From Marinobacter sp. AC-23 (GTDB lineage Bacteria > Pseudomonadota > Gammaproteobacteria > Pseudomonadales > Oleiphilaceae), in contig NZ_MBPP01000014.1 of NCBI RefSeq assembly GCF_001858325.1, positions 17,929 through 81,928 on the forward strand: 64,000 nt of DNA, written 5' to 3'. Both the position numbers and the translations under genes were made by a program. Below are positions 10,217-19,884 of the stretch, piece after piece (the stretch's first letter is position 1; every line of letters starts with the position of its first letter). A model generated the notes under the pieces. That model saw only the letters and a program-made list of their open reading frames with translations, searched no databases and was not told where the DNA came from.

Positions 10217-10303
10217 TCGCTTTCTCGGCATAGGGGCTTTGGAGGTTTTAAATGGCAACCGGCCTTGTGATCAGGCAGCTCAGAATTGGCCGTTAAGCCA
10301 GAC

Positions 10304-11203
10304 CTAAGCCTGACTCGCTACAAGATCCATCCCCGGCTTGCCATACCAGTAACCATTGCAAGGCGGCGCCTCCACCAACTGTAATGGGTCGGTCACCGGA
10401 ACCTCTCCGCGACGCACCTGATCAAAACGGCGAACCACCTCATTCATACCTTGGTGCTCTGGGCTCAAGCGCACAGTAGACACGCCCATTTTCTTCATAT
10501 CGGGCATCTCCCGCATCAGGTCGTAGCGAGAACCAGACAAGGTAGAGGTGCCGTTAAGACGGAACAACTCCCGGGATTCACGGGAGCGCAGCCCCATACC
10601 ATCCGGATGCTGAATGCAGCGGAACTCGCAGTTGTCCTTGGGTAAGTTATAGTGCCGGGCAGTAAAGCAACGGGACGACCAGGCCAGCGGCAGAAAGCCC
10701 CAGGCGAACACCTCCGCAGGCAAATCCAGCCCTTCGGCTTTTAACTCCCCAATTAATTGGCCCAAAGTTTCGCGACCCAGTTCTACCGGTAGGTTCCACC
10801 CCTTCAGCCCCTGTTTTGCCAGCAGCTTCAGGGTTGCGCTGTTGTATATGTTCATCGAAGGGCCAGTCACAAACGGCAAGTTATTCTGAGTGGCCAGTTG
10901 CAGCGCGCTTTGGTCGTTGGCTTCAACCAGGTACTCCTGCTGGCTGCAGATTCTGCGCAGCGCCCGCAAATCAGCCTCGGATTCGATCAGCGTTTGCGTT
11001 GAGAGTACCACTTGTTTACCCGCATCTCTAAGCACGCCCGCAATCTCCAGCCAGTCCGCCAGTTTCAATTCCCGGCGGCGGGAACACACGGTTTCCCCCA
11101 AGTACACTGTATCAACCGGCCATTGCGCAGCGTTGGCGTAAAAATCAAACACGGTTTGCTTGGACCAGAACCAGAGAATCGGGCCCAGAGAGAGCTTCAT
11201 CAT
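10304..11203 (-). CDS. ubiV: Oxygen-independent ubiquinone hydroxylase subunit UbiV
   Basis: UbiV belongs to the U32 peptidase-like family and forms a 4Fe-4S heterodimer with UbiU that hydroxylates ubiquinone precursors without O2. The 299-residue length matches the family. Four candidate cluster cysteines are visible: one in GETVCSRR near residue 41 and three in the segment [21 protein letters not shown] near residues 180-197, as in E. coli UbiV. It starts [16 protein letters not shown] and is 13 bases downstream of ubiU on the same strand, so the two are co-transcribed. Control probably comes from the FNR-type box before ubiU. Confidence 0.93.
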   Translation of the reverse strand: MMKLSLGPILWFWSKQTVFDFYANAAQWPVDTVYLGETVCSRRRELKLADWLEIAGVLRDAGKQVVLSTQTLIESEADLRALRRICSQQEYLVEANDQSALQLATQNNLPFVTGPSMNIYNSATLKLLAKQGLKGWNLPVELGRETLGQLIGELKAEGLDLPAEVFAWGFLPLAWSSRCFTARHYNLPKDNCEFRCIQHPDGMGLRSRESRELFRLNGTSTLSGSRYDLMREMPDMKKMGVSTVRLSPEHQGMNEVVRRFDQVRRGEVPVTDPLQLVEAPPCNGYWYGKPGMDLVASQA

Positions 11204-11216
11204 GGGTTGTTCAGCC

Positions 11217-12212
11217 TCATTTCCATTTGCGATGATAGGCGCCGATGGTGGTCAGGCCCCCTTCAGACAAGCCTGCCAGCGTGCTGCTCCAAACAGGATC
11301 GACACGGAACGTCCCAGCGCCTGTTTCCAGCCTGTCCAGGGCATGGCGCCAGGTGCGGGCAACATCCGCTATATAGGCGGGGCTACGTTGGCGGCCTTCA
11401 ATTTTCACCGCGCTGATGCCCAGCTCTTTCAACTCGGGCAACAGGTCTAGCGTGTTCAGGCTAACCGGCTCTTCGATGGCGTGGTACACGCTGCCCTCCA
11501 CTTCAAAGCGCCCCTTACACAGTGTGGGATAGCCCGCAGATTCGCCTTTGCCATAACGATCAATAAGTACATTGTTAAGGCGGGATTCCAGGCCGCTCGG
11601 GGTTTCTTGCCAGCGCACGGCTTTAGCTGGCGAGCAAGCGCCACGGGTATTGGGTGATTCGTCGGTTAGATACGAAGACAGATAACACCGGCCCTCTGCC
11701 ATGATGCAAAGACTGCCAAAGGCAAATACCTCAAGCTCAACCGGGCTGTGCTTTGCCACCCCACGTACCTGATCTATGGATAGCACCCGAGGCAGCACGG
11801 CGCGGCGGATATCAAAGTTGTCCTTATAGAAACGAAGCGCCTCGTAGCTGGTGGCCGACCCCTGAACCGAAAGGTGCCGGTGAACCTGCGGGTGCTTGTT
11901 GGCTGCATACTCCAGCAACCCCATATCGGCGAGAATAATGGCGTCCACCCCCAGGGCAGCAGCGCGGTCGACGGCTCCCTTCCAGGTTTCCCAGCCATCT
12001 GGCTGTGGGTAGGTATTGATGGCACAGAAGACTCTGGCGCCCTTGCTCTGCGCATACTCAACGCCTTCGGCTGCTCGCTTATCATTAAAGTTAAGGCCGG
12101 CGAACTGGCGGGCGTTCGTGCTGTCTTTAAACCCCAAATACACGGCGTCGGCTCCGTTATCCACCGCCGCTTTCAGTGCCGGCAAGCTACCTGCCGGGCA
12201 AACAAGTTCCAT
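11217..12212 (-). CDS. ubiU: Oxygen-independent ubiquinone hydroxylase subunit UbiU
   Basis: UbiU is the second U32-family subunit of the anaerobic ubiquinone hydroxylase. I place the start at 12212 ([20 protein letters not shown]): a GGGAGAAAG ribosome site stands just upstream, the family begins at this point, and the longer open frame to 12269 would run into the FNR-type box. The protein is then 331 residues. Family marks include [18 protein letters not shown], the segment [17 protein letters not shown] with two cysteines, then [13 protein letters not shown] and PTLCKGRF, which give the four cluster ligands. The segment [15 protein letters not shown] near the end is typical of U32 proteins. 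ubiV follows after 13 bases. Confidence 0.94.
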   Translation of the reverse strand: MELVCPAGSLPALKAAVDNGADAVYLGFKDSTNARQFAGLNFNDKRAAEGVEYAQSKGARVFCAINTYPQPDGWETWKGAVDRAAALGVDAIILADMGLLEYAANKHPQVHRHLSVQGSATSYEALRFYKDNFDIRRAVLPRVLSIDQVRGVAKHSPVELEVFAFGSLCIMAEGRCYLSSYLTDESPNTRGACSPAKAVRWQETPSGLESRLNNVLIDRYGKGESAGYPTLCKGRFEVEGSVYHAIEEPVSLNTLDLLPELKELGISAVKIEGRQRSPAYIADVARTWRHALDRLETGAGTFRVDPVWSSTLAGLSEGGLTTIGAYHRKWK

Positions 12213-12268
12213 GGTCTTTCTCCCAATCGAAGTTGCAAAGACCATACGCCGGGGAACGTTTCGAGGCA

Positions 12269-12282
12269 TTGACCTTTATCAG
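12269..12282 (-). promoter_or_regulatory. FNR-type box upstream of ubiU-ubiV
   Basis: TTGACCTTTATCAG on the plus strand matches TTGAT-N4-ATCAA at eight of ten half-site positions. It lies 57 bases upstream of the ubiU start, a normal distance for an activating Fnr site. The rest of the 287-base gap to the chemoreceptor gene is AT-rich and shows no gene. Confidence 0.65.
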
Positions 12283-12499
12283 CCGAGCGGTGAATACCCA
12301 TCCTCGTCGTTTTCAACGATGGCTTAACGCCCACCATTCCCACAAGTTCACATAGTTATTTTGATATAAATGTGCAAGTAACACTTAATGACAAATTGAC
12401 ACAGCAAAACACCGGTCACCTAAGGTATCTCATCATTCTTAACGCAGTCAGCTGCTACACTTTCCGCAATGAATTTAATTTATAATAAGAGAACACCCG

Positions 12500-14527
12500 A
12501 TGAAAAATGTCATCAACAACCTTTCCATGCGTGGAAAACTCGCCACGCTCGTGGCACCTGCCTTATTGGTCATAATCTACTTTGCGGTTGAAAGCGTTAC
12601 GCTTAACTCTTCTGAGCTTGACGACATGCGCGAGTTGCAATCGCTCGTTCAGTTAGCGGATATCGGGGATCCGTTGATCGAGGCATTGCAACTGGAGCGA
12701 GGGCGATCTGCTGTGGTGCTTTCCCGTGGCGTAGACCGCGAAGCAGCTCTTCTCGCGGAACAGGCGCTGGTTAATCAGCGTAAACAAACTGACGGGCAGC
12801 TCTCCGATTATCGGTCGCTGCTCGCTCGCCTGACACAAAAGAACAGTTTTGACCCTGCAATCATTGCGAGTATCGAGGCTGTTGAAAGTAGCCTGGGCGC
12901 GCTCGACGGGCTTCGCAGCGACGCCGACGATCGTTCGATCAGCAGCCTTGATGCCGAAATCACCTATACGCAAATGATCACCGGATTGATCAACCGAATT
13001 CCTTTGGTTATTTCAAGCTCAACCGACGCTCAGCTCACTCGCGATATAAACGCTTACTACGCTCTGGCCGAGGCGGCCGAGGCGGCCGGACGGGAGAGCG
13101 CAGCAGGAGCTTCACTGATCAACGGCGGAAGCTTTGACCTTCCTGCTGCCCAGAAAATTGCTGAATTCGGGGGCCGTCAGGACGCATTCGTACAGGAAGC
13201 TGGCGCTATGTTGAGAGCAGAATCCGAACTGCTTGCGGCTCTGGAAAACTTGCCGACCACAGCCGATAGCCGGGCGCTGCAAGAGAAACGCAACATCCTG
13301 TTCCGCAGCCCTTCAGGTCTATACGGCTTGAATGCAGCAGACTGGTTTAACATCACCACCGAGCGGCTAGGCAACCTGAACAGCGTGCGCAAAACACTAC
13401 TTGATAACGCTTCCGCGTCGGCTACCAATGGCGTCGAAGCGGCCCGCCATGGTTTGTTTATCGCATCCGGGATTGCTGCTGTCGCCATCGTTGTTGCGCT
13501 GGCACTTATGCTGATCATGGTTAGTGCCATCAACAGGCAAATCAACAACCTGCTTGACGGAGTGCGGTTTGCCATGGACAACAAGGATCTTACACACCGG
13601 ATTCGTATCTCCAGTAAAGACGAGGTGGGCACGATCGGGCAAGCCATTAACGACTTGTTCGGCCGGTTTGGCAGCGCGCTTCAACAACTCGACAAGGCGA
13701 GCGCACAGCTTGCAGCAGCGACCGAAGAGACCAGCTCAACCGCCGGACAAAATGCTGCTCAAACAAAAAATCAACAGGTGCAAATAAAACAGGTAGCTGC
13801 GGCTACTGATGAAATGTCGACCACATCCGAGCAGATCTCCGAGAACACGCTGCAAGTGGCAGACGCAGCCAACAACGTTATGGAACGAAGCCGAGCTGGT
13901 GAGAAAGTGCTGCACGACAGCGTCAGCCGAATACGCTCGCTCGCCCACTCGGTAAAAGACGTAAACGATGTTATTGAAGAACTGGAGAACCGCAGCAGCA
14001 GTATCGTGGAGATAGTGGATGTGATCCGAAAAGTTGCCGACCAGACCAACCTACTGGCCCTGAATGCAGCTATTGAAGCCGCTCGAGCCGGCGAGCATGG
14101 TCGTGGCTTTGCTGTGGTGGCAGACGAGGTTCGGACTTTGGCGCGGCAAACTCATGAGTCTACTACCCAGATCGAAAACATTATCAACGAGTTTCAAGTA
14201 ATTACCGAAAATGCCAGCCGCTCTATTATCGCCAGCCACAAGCTTGCCAATGAGACCAGCGAGCAATCCTCAGAGCTGGAACAAACGTTTGCCGGCATTC
14301 TCAATGATGTTGGCAGCATCTCAGACATGGCCTCCCAGATCGCCACGGCATCTGAGCAACAGGTTGCCGTAACACGCGAGCTGACCGGCAATATGGAGGC
14401 CGTTAGCGAGGTAGCCATACTGACCCTTACAGGCTCTGAGGAAATCTCTCACGTCACTGGAGAACAGGCGCGGTTGGCCCGGCAGCTGCAAGACCTGGCC
14501 AATGAGTTCAAGGTAGCAGTGGCCTGA
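12500..14527 (+). CDS. Methyl-accepting chemotaxis protein with NIT (nitrate/nitrite sensing) domain
   Basis: A 675-residue transmembrane chemoreceptor. Helix 1 is at about residues 14-32. The periplasmic region (about 40-310) has the NIT-domain hallmark [16 protein letters not shown] near residue 62. Helix 2 is near 315-340, followed by HAMP (about 341-395). The cytoplasmic signalling hairpin tip contains [20 protein letters not shown] and [20 protein letters not shown]. There is no CheR-tethering pentapeptide; the protein ends [13 protein letters not shown] domains are associated with nitrate and nitrite sensing, and the position between ubiU and the nar locus suggests taxis toward nitrate. 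Ligand assignment is inference. A strong hairpin terminator follows the stop. Confidence 0.93.
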   Translation: MKNVINNLSMRGKLATLVAPALLVIIYFAVESVTLNSSELDDMRELQSLVQLADIGDPLIEALQLERGRSAVVLSRGVDREAALLAEQALVNQRKQTDGQLSDYRSLLARLTQKNSFDPAIIASIEAVESSLGALDGLRSDADDRSISSLDAEITYTQMITGLINRIPLVISSSTDAQLTRDINAYYALAEAAEAAGRESAAGASLINGGSFDLPAAQKIAEFGGRQDAFVQEAGAMLRAESELLAALENLPTTADSRALQEKRNILFRSPSGLYGLNAADWFNITTERLGNLNSVRKTLLDNASASATNGVEAARHGLFIASGIAAVAIVVALALMLIMVSAINRQINNLLDGVRFAMDNKDLTHRIRISSKDEVGTIGQAINDLFGRFGSALQQLDKASAQLAAATEETSSTAGQNAAQTKNQQVQIKQVAAATDEMSTTSEQISENTLQVADAANNVMERSRAGEKVLHDSVSRIRSLAHSVKDVNDVIEELENRSSSIVEIVDVIRKVADQTNLLALNAAIEAARAGEHGRGFAVVADEVRTLARQTHESTTQIENIINEFQVITENASRSIIASHKLANETSEQSSELEQTFAGILNDVGSISDMASQIATASEQQVAVTRELTGNMEAVSEVAILTLTGSEEISHVTGEQARLARQLQDLANEFKVAVA

Positions 14528-14539
14528 ACTTACTGGACT

Positions 14540-14579
14540 GAAATAAAAAAGGGAGCCACATGGCTCCCTTTTTTATTTC
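14540..14579. terminator. Bidirectional Rho-independent terminator
   Basis: A 19-base perfect inverted repeat with a two-base loop. The core is GGGAGCCA/TGGCTCCC, flanked by an A run on the left and a T run on the right, so it can end transcription from both the chemoreceptor gene and the convergent symporter operon. Confidence 0.93.
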
Positions 14580-14593
14580 AGATCAATCTCACG

Positions 14594-14725
14594 TCAGACT
14601 ACATCGCCATCTGACTTACGTGCCTGTACGGCGTCTTTGATCACCGCGCTGCAAATCACTGCCAGTACACCCAGCGTTAGTGCTGGCCAAACCAGAATAT
14701 AAGTACCATATACGAGTTCACTCAT
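14594..14725 (-). CDS. 43-residue membrane protein, putative transporter small subunit
   Basis: A short open frame encodes MSELVYGTYILVWPALTLGV and then a basic tail, 43 residues in all, with one clear transmembrane helix. Its ATG overlaps the stop codon of the upstream symporter gene (ATGA), so it is translationally coupled. This arrangement is known for some SSS-family symporters, which carry a tiny downstream partner annotated as a putative transporter small subunit. A GAAGGAGCACG ribosome site lies in the end of the symporter gene. The stop lies 15 bases from the terminator hairpin. Function is inferred from position and size. Confidence 0.8.
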   Translation of the reverse strand: MSELVYGTYILVWPALTLGVLAVICSAVIKDAVQARKSDGDVV

Positions 14726-16401
14726 GAACGTGCTCCTTCAGGGATCATCGTGGGTTCGTCCTCATCTGCAGGCTTGTCATAACTGCCAACGCGCTGCGCG
14801 ATCAGGTCAAAATCAAATCTCTCTTTATTACGTAATGTCATGACGGTGCACACGATGGTGCTAGCGCCGTAGGCTGTCAGGGATGCAGTAAGAACCATGT
14901 AGTCCCGCAGGAAGCCCGTGGCATAAACCAGCAAAATCACACCGGAAATCGCCCCAACCGTCAGGCCGACCACGCGGCCAAAGAAACCAAATGCCATCAG
15001 GCCGAATACGACGGCGCCACCGACAGAGGCCAATATTTCAAAGAAGAGCACGGTCGCTCCGGTCATTTCCAGCAACTCAAAACGCGCGATGCAGAACAGA
15101 GCCATGGCTACAACCACAGACCATGTAAAAGCCGCGTTGGTTACCCTGTCCCAGTAGCAGCTGATAATGACGGGGAATACGATGGCACCCCAGAGTGCGC
15201 CAACAAACACCAGCATCACCAGAATATCCAGGGAGAAGCTGGCGAAGATCAGACCAGCCACCGTTGCAACGATCATGGTAATGCGCCCAATCAGCAGCAT
15301 CTTTCTTGGATCGGGGTTGTTCTTGGCAATGTTTTTGCCATAAACATCTGCCATCACAATGGTCGACAAGGCAGACAGATCCGAATCGGCCGTTGACGAC
15401 AGCGCACCAATCACCAACACGAAGAACAATCCTACGAATACCGGGGGCAAATACGCCGATACCATTTGAGGAATCAGGTTGTTCATGTTGCCGTTAACAG
15501 GCTCTACCCCCACGGTCAGTGCCATCAACCCAATCATGCCAAGGCCGATAACAATGGCGCCATACCCAAGTGTTGCCGTCACAAAGGTCCGCTTGATGTG
15601 CTTTTCACGCACCGCAAACAAACGCTGGGAGATGGTTTGATTACCAATAGCATAAGCAAGCACAGCCACAAAAAAAGGTGCGCCCTGGTTCATAATCGCA
15701 TCTACGGAAAAGAAATCTGCTTGCTGAACCGTCAGATTTTTCAGGCCGTCAACCATCACCGAGGGACCGCCTACAGCAAACAGTACGGCAGGAATGATAA
15801 CCACGGTGATGGCCATCAGCGCGACAAGCTGAGCAAAGTCTGTAAACACAGAGGCACGAAAGCCTGAAGTAAGCGTGTAACTGAGCACCCCAACCCCGGC
15901 AACCATCACACCCGTTTGAAAAGATAACGGCGAAAGCACCGACACCAACGCACCCGCGGCGGTGAAGTTCACCATTAGGCTGATAATACTGCCCAGAATA
16001 TTGGAACCTGCCAGGATCAGCTGGCTGGAGGAACCATGGCGTGCATGGATAAGCTCACCAAGGGTGTGGCCATTGGGTGCCAGCTTGCGGAAACGCCGGC
16101 CAAAGGGGTAAATGAACAAAATCATCAACGCACCCCAAAGACCGTAATGTATTGGCCCAGACACTCCGTAGGTGTAGCCCGATGTAGCAGCCGCGTAAAA
16201 TGATGCAGCCCATATCCAGGTCGCAGTCATACTGGCTGCGCCCATACCAAAACCTACGTTATGGCCTGCAACCATAAAGCCCGAGGTATCTTCTTCTTTT
16301 TTGCGAATCAGCAGAGTGAGCAGATAGGTGCCGCCATAAAAGCCGACCAGCAAAATCATGATTGTCAGTATTGAGAACTGAACAAAGCCGTTTTCGTTCA
16401 A
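14722..16401 (-). CDS. Sodium:solute symporter (SSS family, Dur3-like)
   Basis: A 559-residue integral membrane transporter with about 14 hydrophobic segments. The N-terminal region with TATWIWAASFYAAATSGYTY and GPIHYGLWGAL resembles the urea-transporter (DUR3) branch of the SSS family. The segment GALSSTADSDLSALSTIVMA near residue 340 is the family's Na+ site in helix 8. The soluble C-terminus is acidic (YDKPADEDEPTMIPEGARS). Substrate cannot be told from the sequence; urea or a small organic solute are options. It is followed by, and overlaps, the 43-residue membrane protein. The start is MNENGFVQFSILTIMILL. Confidence 0.9.
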   Translation of the reverse strand: MNENGFVQFSILTIMILLVGFYGGTYLLTLLIRKKEEDTSGFMVAGHNVGFGMGAASMTATWIWAASFYAAATSGYTYGVSGPIHYGLWGALMILFIYPFGRRFRKLAPNGHTLGELIHARHGSSSQLILAGSNILGSIISLMVNFTAAGALVSVLSPLSFQTGVMVAGVGVLSYTLTSGFRASVFTDFAQLVALMAITVVIIPAVLFAVGGPSVMVDGLKNLTVQQADFFSVDAIMNQGAPFFVAVLAYAIGNQTISQRLFAVREKHIKRTFVTATLGYGAIVIGLGMIGLMALTVGVEPVNGNMNNLIPQMVSAYLPPVFVGLFFVLVIGALSSTADSDLSALSTIVMADVYGKNIAKNNPDPRKMLLIGRITMIVATVAGLIFASFSLDILVMLVFVGALWGAIVFPVIISCYWDRVTNAAFTWSVVVAMALFCIARFELLEMTGATVLFFEILASVGGAVVFGLMAFGFFGRVVGLTVGAISGVILLVYATGFLRDYMVLTASLTAYGASTIVCTVMTLRNKERFDFDLIAQRVGSYDKPADEDEPTMIPEGARS

Positions 16402-16870
16402 ACCAAAACCTCTTTACTACAAACAGTGCCAAGCTGAGCAGTAGACGAACACGCACATTCGATTACTTGAGGCACAAGCATTCAAAAAGCCCGCTGGATG
16501 CGGAAAATGAAAATCGCGAGAAACACCGTGGGGTGTCGGCAAAAAGCAGAGATACTATTTCGCCAAAGATTGAAGGTCGCTAAAGAAAGCGGAAGTGTAT
16601 GTACAACCTTGAAATTTGTTTAGTAGTCATTGCAATTACAGCCCCATCGGCCCTGAGTACAGTTGGCAGAGGCTGTTTTTCTCCGGCCGGAAAGGGGACC
16701 GCGAAAGATATATTACAAGCACAAAGCCTTTAAATCAGGGCAACTGATCTGAATTTTCTGTAAGGAAGCGCTAGAAGTTACTCCAAAAACAGGCACGAGT
16801 CCAGTATTTAGAGGTCATAATAATTTCCCGAGGCATAGAAGGCCCCGGGTTGACGCAAAATGAAAAGAGG
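16402..16870. other. Intergenic region with no gene seen
   Basis: This 469-base stretch between the symporter promoter side and the 3' end of hemN has no convincing coding frame, RNA gene or repeat. It should hold the promoter of the minus-strand symporter gene near its left end. I could not identify a clear hexamer pair or operator. Confidence 0.6.
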
Positions 16871-18286
16871 TCAGATAATGCGGGAAAATCTCTGGCTCGC
16901 GCCTTCTTTACGGTAAAAATCAAAGATCTGGCAGATGGCACGAATCAGCAATCGACCGGCGGGCTCTACCTGCAACACCTGACCATTATCGCCAATCAGT
17001 TCATCGGCCATCATCGGCCTTAGGCGGGCAAGTTCATCGGCAAAGTAACTGTCAAAATCCTCCTGCCACTGCGCGGAAAATTGCTGACGGTCCAGACGGA
17101 ACTGGCAAATGAGCTGCCCGATCACCCAGCGGCGAATACGGTCGTCTCGCGAAAGGTTCACACCTTTGGTGATCGCAAGCTGGCCTGCATCTATAAAGGC
17201 CTCCCACGTGGATAGGTCGTGATTGTTCTGAAAATAGGCATCGTCGGTCTGGCCGATGGCAGAGACACCCAAGGAAACCAAATCACAGTCCGAATGGGTG
17301 GTGTAGCCCTGGAAGTTTCGGTGCAGCCGCCCGGCCCGCTGAGCTACCGACAAACTATCATCCGGCTTGGCAAAATGATCCATGCCAATGTATTCGTAAC
17401 CGGCCTCAAGCAGGCGGTTAATTGTGTTGTGCAAGATTGTCAGCTTTTGATGTGGGGATGGCAGTGTATCTGTCTGAATGCGTGTTTGCGGATAAAACCG
17501 GTCTGGCAGGTGCGCATAGCTAAATACAGACAGCCTGTCGGGTGACATCTCAAGCACCGCTTCCAAGGTATCCGCAAAACTCTCGGGAGTTTGATGCGGC
17601 AAACCGTAAATCAGATCAAGGTTTATTGAGCGGAACCCAAGATGCCGGGCTTCGCTCAATACCGCTTCGGTCATTTCCCGGGGCTGAATGCGGTTAACGG
17701 CTTTCTGAACCACCGGGTTTACGTCCTGCACGCCAAGGCTGATCCGGTTGAAGCCGAGTTCCCAAAGTGTGGGCAGTGTGTCTTGATCCACCTCACGGGG
17801 GTCAATTTCCACACTGTAATCACGCTCATCTCCGCTTTGCAGATTGAACAGCTCAGCGTAGCCACCCATTAACTCCTGCATGACATCTTTAGGCAAGAAA
17901 GTGGGGGTACCGCCGCCCCAGTGCAGCTGCTTTACCGGCCGATCCGCGCCAAACAGCTCAGACTGCATAGCGGCTTCTTTCAGCACGCGCTCCACATAGG
18001 GCATCGCCTTATCGCGCTTCTTGGTTATCACCTTGTTGCAGGCGCAGTAATAACAAAGGTGCGCGCAAAACGGCAGGTGGGTGTACAGAGAAAGCGGCCG
18101 GCCGCTGGCCTTGCTGCGCGCTGCTGCCTGCACCATCTGTTCCACCGGGTAGTTCTGGTCAAACTCAACAGCGGTTGGGTAAGAGGTGTAGCGCGGCCCA
18201 CTAAGATCGTAACGCTTGATGAGCGCATCATCCCAGATGAATTCCGGAAGCGTGGATTCAACATTTGGTGCGAGGTTGGAAGCCAT
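16871..18286 (-). CDS. hemN: Oxygen-independent coproporphyrinogen III oxidase HemN
   Basis: HemN is a radical-SAM enzyme that converts coproporphyrinogen III to protoporphyrinogen IX without oxygen, giving haem for anaerobic respiration. The 471-residue length is typical of true HemN. The cluster motif reads CAHLCYYCACN, giving C74, C78 and C81 plus C83. Other family segments are LHWGGGTPTFL, SVEIDPREVD and GLPHQTPESFADTLE. The N-terminal RYDLSGPRYTSYPTAVEF is diagnostic of HemN over the HemW relatives. An excellent FNR-type box lies 78 bases upstream, so anaerobic induction is expected. Confidence 0.97.
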   Translation of the reverse strand: MASNLAPNVESTLPEFIWDDALIKRYDLSGPRYTSYPTAVEFDQNYPVEQMVQAAARSKASGRPLSLYTHLPFCAHLCYYCACNKVITKKRDKAMPYVERVLKEAAMQSELFGADRPVKQLHWGGGTPTFLPKDVMQELMGGYAELFNLQSGDERDYSVEIDPREVDQDTLPTLWELGFNRISLGVQDVNPVVQKAVNRIQPREMTEAVLSEARHLGFRSINLDLIYGLPHQTPESFADTLEAVLEMSPDRLSVFSYAHLPDRFYPQTRIQTDTLPSPHQKLTILHNTINRLLEAGYEYIGMDHFAKPDDSLSVAQRAGRLHRNFQGYTTHSDCDLVSLGVSAIGQTDDAYFQNNHDLSTWEAFIDAGQLAITKGVNLSRDDRIRRWVIGQLICQFRLDRQQFSAQWQEDFDSYFADELARLRPMMADELIGDNGQVLQVEPAGRLLIRAICQIFDFYRKEGASQRFSRII

Positions 18287-18363
18287 AGCAAAAAACTCTG
18301 AACGTGTAATGTGAAGGGTAAGCCAAGGTGCAGGGCATTGTATGCCGGCCCCCGGCGCGCACC

Positions 18364-18377
18364 TTGATGCGGATCAT
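18364..18377 (-). promoter_or_regulatory. FNR-type box upstream of hemN
   Basis: TTGATGCGGATCAT matches TTGAT-N4-ATCAA at nine of ten half-site positions, 78 bases upstream of the hemN start. The 359-base gap 18287-18645 that holds it shows no other gene. The right half, toward the plus-strand binding-protein gene, contains a short hairpin (CCTGCTGAAGCAGG) but no clear promoter. Confidence 0.75.
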
Positions 18378-18645
18378 CTTTGCCAATATCTGGATTTTAT
18401 CAGTTCGATGCCTGAACCACCCTTGAGCACAAGGCGTATTCTGACTACCTCCTTAGGGTAATGGGTTGTATGCCCCCTCAACTCTCTATACTGGCACTTC
18501 ATTGACCGGTGCCGGGCTGGCTTTGAACGCTACTCAACCGGGCAAAAAGCCTGCTGAAGCAGGTTGAGGTCATTTAAAAAAGCCTCTGCAACTGCTAGTG
18601 TCCTATATACTTCATGTCTCGCTGAAAATGGAATGAACGGTCACT

Positions 18646-19884
18646 ATGGACTACCGACCACTTGCACTTGGCGCCCTTGCATTGTTTGTGTTTCAAATAT
18701 GCTCGGCACAGCCGCCTAAACTGAAGCTCGTCACCTTTGAAGCCCCGCCCTATCAGGAGGTTGGAGCAAGTGGGCACGGGCAGAAAGACATAAGTGGCGA
18801 AACCGTGGAAACCGTAACCTGTGCTGCAGAGCAGGCCGGGTGGTCTGTCCACATTTCTCTTGCGCCTCAAAAGCGGGCGGTTCATTCGCTGAAAACGAAC
18901 AGCGCAGACGGCTATTTTGCAGCAGCCCCGTCCGCCGAGCTGGATGCCATCGCCAGCCGTAGCTATCCGGTTGTTCTTGAAAAGTGGTATTTCTTTACCC
19001 CAAGCTCGTTGCCTAAGCCCGGCAAGCACCGGATAGGCGCAGTAGATGGAAGTAACGAAGAGGCCTGGCTGAAGTCAAATGGCTACAACGTTTACCTGAG
19101 CGTTACTTCGCCCGGGCAATTGCTAGCGCTGCTAAAACGGAAGCGAATTGACGCAGCGTTAATGGATGAGCGGGTAATGGAGTGGCTAAGCTCCAAAAGC
19201 AGACCCTTCATAGAGGGCCTGCACCCACATTTCCTTCGCTACGCCCCGCTGCATTTTTACCTCGCTAAAGCCTTCCAGAAAAAACATCCGGAGTTCTTGC
19301 CTGCCTTCAACCGTGCGCTTCCGGCTTGTATGGAAAAAACCATGACACTGACCAGCCGAGAGACAAAACACATTGAAGTTCTGACCAAGCGGTTGCTAAC
19401 AGAACTAACGGAGTTGCTGGACATACAACAGGCTCTGAGGGCTGGCCTACAACCGGGAACTCTTGCCGAAATACTTACAATCGATAGCAAATGGCGGGCC
19501 CTGGCACCAGAGGCCATACTGCCACTGGCATCACACATTCTGGCCCTGCCTGCATCAAAAACTCTGGAGGCTTGGCAGAGGTCTTATCAAGGCCTGGTCA
19601 CGGAAGTGATGGTAATCAACCATATGGGTGCCATCGCCGCCATGAGCCAGCTTACCTCTGATTTCTGGCAAGGTGACGAGCCGAAGTTTCTCGAGGTGGC
19701 CGGAAGCGAGCTGGCTGCAACATCACACATCCGAAAAACACTGTTTATTTCCCCCATTCGTTACGATCAATCAACCGCCCGATTCCAGGTTACCGTAAGC
19801 GTGCCGATCTTTTCTGGCGATGGCGAAACGCCAAATGGCGTGATGGCACTGGGCCTGGATATTGAAAAGGCCATGGGCATTTAA
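18646..19884 (+). CDS. Periplasmic binding-protein domain fused to a PDC/Cache-like sensor domain
   Basis: The 412-residue protein starts with a signal peptide (about 1-22, ending ICSAQ). Residues about 25-245 look like a family-3 extracellular solute-binding domain: KLKLVTFEAPPYQE at the start and SPGQLLALLKRKRIDAALMD in the second lobe. Residues about 290-412 look like a PDC/Cache sensor: QGLVTEVMVINHMGAIAAMS and VTVSVPIFSGDGETPNGVMA. There is no membrane segment after the signal, no kinase and no transport partner nearby. I do not recognise a named protein. It ends in a four-base convergent overlap with the HAD gene. A role in sensing small molecules is inference. Confidence 0.75.
   Translation: MDYRPLALGALALFVFQICSAQPPKLKLVTFEAPPYQEVGASGHGQKDISGETVETVTCAAEQAGWSVHISLAPQKRAVHSLKTNSADGYFAAAPSAELDAIASRSYPVVLEKWYFFTPSSLPKPGKHRIGAVDGSNEEAWLKSNGYNVYLSVTSPGQLLALLKRKRIDAALMDERVMEWLSSKSRPFIEGLHPHFLRYAPLHFYLAKAFQKKHPEFLPAFNRALPACMEKTMTLTSRETKHIEVLTKRLLTELTELLDIQQALRAGLQPGTLAEILTIDSKWRALAPEAILPLASHILALPASKTLEAWQRSYQGLVTEVMVINHMGAIAAMSQLTSDFWQGDEPKFLEVAGSELAATSHIRKTLFISPIRYDQSTARFQVTVSVPIFSGDGETPNGVMALGLDIEKAMGI

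Noticed and set aside
12213..12269. Longer N-terminus of UbiU starting at 12269
   Set aside because: The extra 19 residues have no family likeness and overlap the FNR-type box; the start at 12212 has a good ribosome site.
18446..18460. TACCTCCTTAGGGTA upstream of hemN as a NarL site
   Set aside because: Spacing between the halves is one base, unlike known NarL sites; the FNR-type box close by explains hemN control better.
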